Assembly: GCA_026826555.1 (NCBI GenBank)
Contig: JAKSZT010038599.1
Location: forward strand, 3,127,154 to 3,191,153
Source: Tolypeutes matacus
Taxonomy: Eukaryota; Chordata; Mammalia; Cingulata; Chlamyphoridae
Direction: 5' to 3'
Length of the DNA stretch: 64,000 nucleotides
Program-made: the position numbers and the translations under genes
The notes under the pieces: model-generated
The model's database searches: none
The model's input: only the letters and a program-made list of their open reading frames with translations
Told to the model about the DNA's origin: nothing
In this document: piece after piece, positions 57,822-64,000 of the stretch
Layout of the letters: the number at the start of each line of letters is the position of its first letter
Position numbering within the stretch: the stretch's first letter is position 1

Positions 57822-58869
57822 TATATTGTTATTGAATATTATGCAGAAACTTTGTAAAATCTCTAGGAATTTTATGCAATCTTTAATTATTTATGTGAAC
57901 ATTTTACCCATACTTTAATTAAAAGAAGATTTTAAAAATCCTTTTGAATTTTTATACACAGCCTCCTATTCAACTTACAACATATCGATTGAACTCAACT
58001 ATTATATTACTTCACCTTTTTCAAGGTGAAAGAACAAATCTTTTGCAATTCTTTGAAACAAAAAGGTAATTTTAAGGTTTAACTTTGAGAAAGCAAAATG
58101 TTAACAGTTGTTATGTTCGAGTGAGAAGACTTGTTTTGCTTAAACAACCAAGAACATAGCAAAGTTAAAGTACAAGAAGCTATTCTGATAAAAGACTTTT
58201 TGCTTTGTATACCAGGTATTCAGGAAAAAACTTTTACTGAAACAGACTAATAATTTAAGTAACTTTGTTACATAACTAAATTTTAGTTTTATATCGGTAT
58301 ACTATTTGATACTAAAGTTTTTAAGATTTTATAGATAGATAGACCAATGAAATCTTACTCAACTCTACCACAAAAATTCACTTTCCATGAACCTTCTGTA
58401 CTTTCTGTATTCATTCAAGTTTTGGCCCACATTCTACTCTTTCTTAATAACCAGTCATTTTATCATAGGACAAAATTATTTTCTTTTTCCTTAATAATAA
58501 AAATCACATTCTATATTCCTTACATACTTAATTAAACAAAATGATTTTGGAAACTGTCTCCAAGCAAACCTCTTACAACATACAATTACCATTAACAGTA
58601 AAATAAATTTGTCAGAGTAATGATTCAATTTGGTTATATCCAAATATAACTTTTCTTCATTCTAAATACCTAGTAGGATGCAATACTAAAACATTGATAA
58701 CTCATAGGGAATGGTTTTCAGAAATATATGCTATTTTTTGTTTACTATTTTATCAGTATTTTATAGAGATATATTGAAAGATTTACAAGGACACATTTTC
58801 TGGAACAGCTTACTTCAGGCAAGTTAGCAGTCTGATAGCAAGTCTGGTTGCTAACAGGACTAAGCCATG
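57822..58869 (-). other. AT-rich interval inside provirus (gag end/protease position)
   Basis: Position calls for the gag C-terminus and protease, but no aspartic protease motif or gag motif is visible. AT content is much higher than in the flanking viral segments, so an inserted host or repeat sequence may have replaced them. It contains a (GATA)n trace near 58332. Confidence 0.35.
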
Positions 58870-59640
58870 ATTTAATTGCAGGCTTACAAAAGCAGCCAGC
58901 ATTTTTCTAATTTTTTTTCTTTTACTTTCATTGAGTTGTCCAGTTCAAAATTTACTAAACTTTTACAGCACCGCTTTTATCAATGTGGCTATCCAAGCCC
59001 AATTAGAATTAACATGGAAACAGAACACAGAACTTCATTGTTACTAAGTTTTTCTACTTCTCCAGCAGTTAAAATAATTCCATCAGCTCCCACTAACCAA
59101 CAGTCACACCATCTAGGTGGCAAGAGGTTCATGGAGTTGCTACCAGAATGTTTTCCCTATCTCAGTTAACTCTCCACCAGAATATTTTCTTACAAATATG
59201 GTTTCATTGACAAGTGCCCTGTTTAGCACTCTTGCTTGTGCAGGGTGTTGTAGCTGTGATTTAGCCTTTCTTTGCACAAGCAGTCTAACATGATTTAAAG
59301 ATTCTTCTATAGTTACTACAACTGGGTCATTATCTCCTTATCTAGGTGCTCAGAGATACCTGTCACTAAGGCAGAGGTGAAAGTCTGCAAATCCCTTTCT
59401 AGCTTCAACTCTTCTTCCAAACAGTGGATTTCTTTGTTTTCCTTGAGACAATCTGCCATAGCTACCTGTCCTGCCCATAACAACAGCCACCCAACTGTTG
59501 TGGAAGCATGCCTGCTATCTTTACTAAATTTTATAATATTTTGTTTTTGCAGCATGCGCTCTACTCCCATCAACATTTTCAGGAATTCTCCATATTCACA
59601 TAGAGTTCCACAACAGTCAAGGAAGTGGCCAACACTATAT
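58870..59640 (-). pseudogene. gag of class III-like provirus
   Basis: The frame 59316-59576 has a coiled-coil-like C-terminal stretch (LEEELKLERDLQTFTSAL), comparable to the helical N-terminus of the other class III gag. Further on, CDCWLVGADGIILTAGEVEK parallels the WLLLLWDAG...EIEKL block of the provirus at 36.7-37.3 kb. Stops separate the parts. The plus-strand open frame of 206 codons over this interval is antisense and has no domain. Confidence 0.6.
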
Positions 59641-59789
59641 TATCTTGGTGGTCCCCACTTATTTGGTCCCCACTTGTCCAGGGAGGCAGCCACTCCTCCC
59701 CACAAAGACTTTATAGGACAACTTGGAGTTTTCCCTGTGGATTCTCCTTTCCCAGAGCTCATGCTCACCACTGCCGGTAGTCCTTTGAT

Positions 59790-59810
59790 CTCCTGGCTGG
59801 TGGCTCGCCA
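59790..59810 (-). promoter_or_regulatory. primer-binding site, tRNA not identified
   Basis: The minus strand reads TGGCGAGCCACCAGCCAGG, two bases after the 5' LTR end. It begins TGGCG like the serine site of the other provirus, but the rest does not match a tRNA 3' end I know. Confidence 0.5.
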
Positions 59811-59812
59811 AT

Positions 59813-60269
59813 TGTTCCAACTCAACTCCTTAATGGCATGTGTTGGGGCAGCTACAGGACCAAAGAATGCACAAGGCAAAGCATTAGTCATGGCCTTTAT
59901 TGAAACTTACAAACAGGTTAGGCTCTTCAAACGCAGCCAGTTGAAGAATGAAGAAAGTGCTCCAAAAAGAAGCAAGAAAAGGAAGGGCAATATATAAGGA
60001 GTATTAGTACAAAAATATTCCATAAGGTATGAGAACAGGATTACTTCAAGAATTACATGAAGCATGCAAATGGGATTTTTGGCAATGTTATTATAGGAAG
60101 GGAATAAACAGATTCGAAAAGATTAAAGTTTACAGTACCATCTGTACATTCTTTCCTCCAGGGATGCTTGTTATGTTTTAACTAGTGAGTGTCCAAGTTG
60201 TGCGGGTGGCTATGTGCTTTGGGCTATGTTTCATTTAAGGAGGGGTAACCCAGGCCCTGGGCCCCCACA
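59813..60269 (-). mobile_element. 5' LTR of class III-like provirus
   Basis: 457 bp. Minus strand: TGTGGGGGCCCAGGGCC to GTTGGAACA. AATAAA is retained near 59.9 kb ('ggcctttattgaaac' on the plus strand). Partner of 53275-53736. Confidence 0.9.
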
Positions 60270-63200
60270 GTTTTATTTTGAAATGATCTGTTTAGTAACA
60301 CAAGTCTTAACATTTATTTAATTGATTTGTTTTATTTATTTTAAAATATTTATGATAAAAAAATTTGTGTGGCTCTTTTTCTTGTGTATAGCAATGATTG
60401 AAGGAGTTGATACATGATGGATAAAAAGTTGGTTTGTAAAATAGGGAAAAATGGTTAAAACTTCAAAATGAAACAATAATTATATGTGGCACACTTTAAT
60501 GAACCTTGCTTTCCAAAGCAATTATACCTAATTTTTAAAAAAATGTACATTCTATTTGGTCTTAAGTTCTAATAAGACTGTATATTTCAACCAATATTAT
60601 TAGAGAGTGGCTGGGTACTTAGCTTTTTAACATGGCATGATTGCAAAAATAAATACAAATCAATGATTAAAAAAGAAGTCTAAATTTCATAGAAAATGAT
60701 TACTTCCTAAAAGCATATGAACAACAAAATCAGTAGTCTAGGTTATAAGTGAATAGTTTAATATTTGATCATCTAGATAAATCTACTTGCTATATTGGCA
60801 AGTCCAAATGAAATAAATGAAAATAGGTTTAAAATAAAAAATAGGCAAATAGTCCAGTCTAGTTATTGCAAGAAGGAGGAGGAGTGGAAGGGTGGAGAGG
60901 AAGAGAAGTAATTTCAATTTTTTTATGTATTTTGAAGTTAAGGGGTAGGACTAGAGGGAAAGTTGGAATTACTGTAGTATCTGACAATTATAATATAGCA
61001 TCATCAGTTATTATTTGGTTTAGATGCAAGGGGGAAATAAAGGAGAGGTGGCACAAGCTGAGGAAGAAGTTCTAGGGTTACATGTTAAGTGGTAGCAAAA
61101 AGTAATAAAAATTATTAATAAATATATTTTAGTTTAAATAGCACATAATTATAATAGTTGAAAATTAAATTTGTCATTATGCATGGTGTGGTATGATCCA
61201 TCAAGCTGAAAATGACCAAGACCTAATTTGGTGGTTTGGTGCAATGTGTATAATTATACAGATTTAAAAAACAAAAAACAAAAACAAAAACTGGCAATCT
61301 TGCTTGGGTCATGAGCTATAAATATTTAGTTTTGCTGATGTTGTAATCTTTTCTAAATATATTTTTTTATTATATATTTTGTCAGATAACTCCTTTCAAA
61401 CTTGAATTGAGCCATGCTGAGAAAGAAATACATGAATAAATAAGTAGATAGAGAAATCATGATTATTTTGTTCCCTTGGACATAATGAATTTAAATTCCA
61501 GAATATTAATGAAGAACAGTTCTACTCCCTGTTACCTCTTGCTAGCTGGAGTCTTACCAGACAGGATAGTAATGTGAAAGACCAGAAAGTAAAGAGGTTA
61601 TGTGAGACTAGTTCCATATTTCTTGAAATCCTCAAGTCAGTTTTTGCTGTTTCAGATTATATTCCATGTAATAAAGATCTTTTTATTTGTCTCCTTTCCT
61701 GAAGATGGTAGCAATATTGTCCAAATGTTTCCAAAAGAAACATTCTCATTCTTTTTCCTTTTTCTGAGAACTGCATTATTATTTTTGAGGATAAGATACT
61801 GTTGGTCATTGATAATCAAAATGAAAGTAGTGAAATTCTATCAAATAACAACATTCAATTAACAATGAAGTTTCAGCAAACTAAAATGTGTCCTCATTCT
61901 ATTTCATATACAGGCTTAAAATTGTGATTCATTCCTTAACACCTTATATACAATTGAAAACCAGTAAAAGGCAAGGATGGAAGGCAGAAACGATCAGTTT
62001 GAATGTAAAAATAAATATTTTTACCTATAGGAAGCTATCCTATTTCTTGCTTGAGGGAATTGAACACATTGTAACATAATGTAATCTTTAAAAGCATAAT
62101 GGCACAGAGACATCTGTGAATACAATGCACAAATTCTGACATTGACAAATTGTCCTGGAGTCGATGGAATATAAATTGCACAAACTTTCCAATTCCATTG
62201 ACTCTTAGTTACTTTAAAAATCAAACAGCTCAAGTCATTTTAATGCCAGTGCTTGTACAAGGTTTTAAATTCAGGTGTTTTTTTTTTTTGTTTTTTTTTA
62301 AAGAAGCCTGAAAACACAATAGTACATAGGGTTATTATATGAAGTTGCCAAGATAGAGCCTAATATAAATCCAACCTTGTAAAAATTGCTATTCTAAGAC
62401 GGAATAGAAATGTTGACTTAGCAAAGAAAATAACAGCCACATTTCTTTTTGCCCCAAGATAAAAGCAGCAATCAGTCAAGAACTTCCTAAAAATTCTGCA
62501 ATGCCTGCAGATAACTCTGTAAATATTGCTATCATTTTATTCCTTCTATTCCTTATCTCTGTCCCTTCAAGTGGGCTATCTGCCTCCTTGTCTGCCTGCC
62601 TTAGCACCTTAGCATCTTTCCTAATACATTTTCTAATTAATTATCTTACCTTGCTCTTCCTCCTTTCTATTGGCTCTTTATCATGAACAATTAACTTTTC
62701 TTATTATTCCTTATTATTCACACACAGTCATGTTTTATAGTGAAATAAGTGCATAATATATTTAAGCCTCCATGTAGAAAATATGGCAATAAACTAATAA
62801 TGAAGTATTTGGCATATAAAAATGTATTTTTAATGAGAGATGATTTTCAGGTTGGATAAATAGAAAAAATATATTTGTGGGAAGGAAAACTGAAAGTTAT
62901 GAAGATGTCAATTCTTTATAATTAAATGTATGGTTTTAATATGCATAAAGTGAATATTCTAACAAATCTGTTCTTGAACTTGTCAAAATTTTTTCAAAAG
63001 AATATCTTTAAGAAGAAAACAATTAAGAGTGTAAAAGGAAGTTCAGGAAATTGGAGAAAATGTGCCCTACCAGATATTTTAAATTGTAGTTTAAAGTTAA
63101 AATAATAAAAGCATTGTGATAATCTAAGGATAAATTGATCAATAGACTAGAATTTCAAAACCAGATATGAATTTTATTTTAACTAAAACAGAATAAAAAT

Positions 63201-63837
63201 TTACATGCCACAAAAAAGTGACAGATCAATTAATACCCAGAGCTTTAATTACCTTTTTAAAAATAATACTTGAGTATGTATACTTGCAGCAAAATTTATT
63301 CTCTCATTTGATATAAACTATGTCAGATTAGTATTTATAGACATGAATTATAAAGAACCTCCAAATCAAAAACCCCAGTAGATATTTACTTTTCTGTGAA
63401 GTTTCCATCTTCTTCCTCTAAAAAAAACAGTGTCTTAATAATTATGTCTACAACCCTTCTCTCTCCCAAATCTCAAGTGCAGACAAAGGAATTTTCTTTG
63501 TTCCCTAATTCTTTTTTTCATCAAATGTATCCACCCTCCTCCTTTAAAACATTCAGGATTTTTGAAGTGTGTGTAATCAGAATTCATATAATCTTACCAT
63601 CCTCTTAATGTCATTTAAAGATGTACCAATATCCTCCTTCATTCTTAAAACTAGAATTGCAATTATCTTCTCTGCTCTTCTTATTATCATTCTTGTTAAA
63701 TTCAAGACAGTAGATGATCCCTCCAATTCTTTACTCTGTCTTCTCTCATTCTTGACCATGCTAGAGATAACTTCTTGCTCCCCATTCCATTCACTTACAC
63801 ACAGGGTCACCACACTTTAACACAGTGTATTTCTCTA
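60270..63837. other. intergenic, nothing recognised
   Basis: About 3.6 kb of AT-rich DNA with short chance frames only (up to 86 codons) and A- or T-rich runs, e.g. at 61.27 and 62.28 kb. No repeat family or exon that I can support. Pyrimidine-rich 63.39-63.83 kb could be old LINE sequence. Confidence 0.4.
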
Positions 63838-64000
63838 TTTTGGTCTTTGAAAAATCTCTTGGCAATATTTTGTAGTTTTTATTATACAGGTCTTTCCCAT
63901 GTTTTTCCAAGTTTTTCTCTGAATATTTATTATTTCGATGCCAAGTGATATTGTTTTGTTGTTTTCCATTTTCATTTGTTTGTTGCTAGTATATAGAAAT
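63838..64000 (-). mobile_element. L1 ORF2 fragment, runs off the window
   Basis: Reverse L1: 'attttgtagtttttattata', 'caggtctttcccatg', 'tgatattgttttgttgtttt', 'gttgctagtatatagaaat'. Cut by the window edge. Confidence 0.7.

Larger units (their letters stand above)
53275..60269 (-). mobile_element. class III-like provirus with both LTRs and an env TM region
   Basis: Minus-strand order: 5' LTR (59813-60269), primer site, gag, an AT-rich gag/pro interval, RT, RNase H, integrase, env with a TM-like end, polypurine tract, 3' LTR (53275-53736). Pol motifs are of the same type as in the provirus at 30.9-37.9 kb. An env with CX6CC is not typical of ERV-L. LTRs look about three-quarters identical by eye, so the insertion is old. 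Frames are all broken. Flanking 5-mers do not give a clear TSD. Confidence 0.85.

Noticed and set aside
59377..59997. 206-codon plus-strand open frame, the longest in the window
   Set aside because: Runs antisense through the gag and 5' LTR of a minus-strand provirus and has no recognisable domain.
53270..60274. TSD for the second class III-like provirus
   Set aside because: Flanking 5-mers aagtt and gtttt differ at most positions, so I do not claim a duplication.
1..64000. CRISPR arrays, bacterial operons or phage genes
   Set aside because: No spaced direct repeats or prokaryotic gene organisation; the repeats are all mammalian transposable elements or microsatellites.

Overview
This is mammalian nuclear DNA from a gene-poor, repeat-dense region of a xenarthran, most likely an armadillo (Dasypus lineage). 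The pointer is the tRNA-derived SINE type known from armadillos (DAS SINEs), with heads reading GTGGCTCA...GGTTCGATTCC, at about 5.34 kb, 26.47 kb (a dimer) and 32.2-32.6 kb. Ancient placental repeats (MIR, L2, L1, MaLR-type LTRs) fill much of the rest. I found no host protein-coding exon, no structural RNA gene and no CRISPR array. Every coding signal I can support belongs to a transposable element, and all of those are broken.

Layout. 0-10 kb: MIR and L2 fragments, an L2 ORF2 copy split by an LTR, one DAS SINE with a perfect 15-bp target-site duplication (TSD), and one solo LTR. 10.8-13.6 kb: a complete MaLR-type element (LTR, 1.4-kb non-coding internal part, LTR) with another LTR nested in its 5' LTR. 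13.6-18 kb: L1 3' end, old LTRs, old repeats. 18.7-21.5 kb: a decayed plus-strand retroviral gag/RNase H remnant, cut by an LTR and an L1 fragment. 22-30.7 kb: L1 3' ends, an MLT1-like LTR, two MaLR-type solo LTRs and the dimeric SINE. 30.9-37.9 kb: a minus-strand class III (ERV-L/ERV-S-like) provirus with 5' LTR, a serine-tRNA primer-binding site, gag, protease, RT, RNase H and integrase, no recognisable 3' LTR, and three later insertions. 38.4-40.8 kb: two solo LTRs and a class III leader/gag remnant. 40.8-47.4 kb: a plus-strand class I (gammaretrovirus-like) provirus with gag, pro, pol, env and 3' LTR but no 5' LTR. 47.8-52.9 kb: L1 pieces, a 95-bp retroposed transcript end, two solo LTRs. 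53.3-60.3 kb: a second minus-strand class III-like provirus with both LTRs and, unusually for that class, a recognisable env transmembrane region. 60.3-63.8 kb: AT-rich, nothing identified; an L1 ORF2 fragment runs off the right end.

The three proviruses form a cluster of about 30 kb. All carry stops, frameshifts or lost catalytic residues, so none is expected to be functional. A family of LTRs about 0.6-0.7 kb long (called LTR-A here) occurs six times, the MaLR-type family (LTR-B) as one full element, two solo LTRs and a diverged relative, and a third family (LTR-C) twice. Several insertions have readable 5-bp TSDs, which lets the order of events be reconstructed. I did not find a previously undescribed biological system. 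The best leads are the env-bearing class III-like provirus and the class III/class I junction near 40.78 kb. Family names come from pattern recognition, not database searches.
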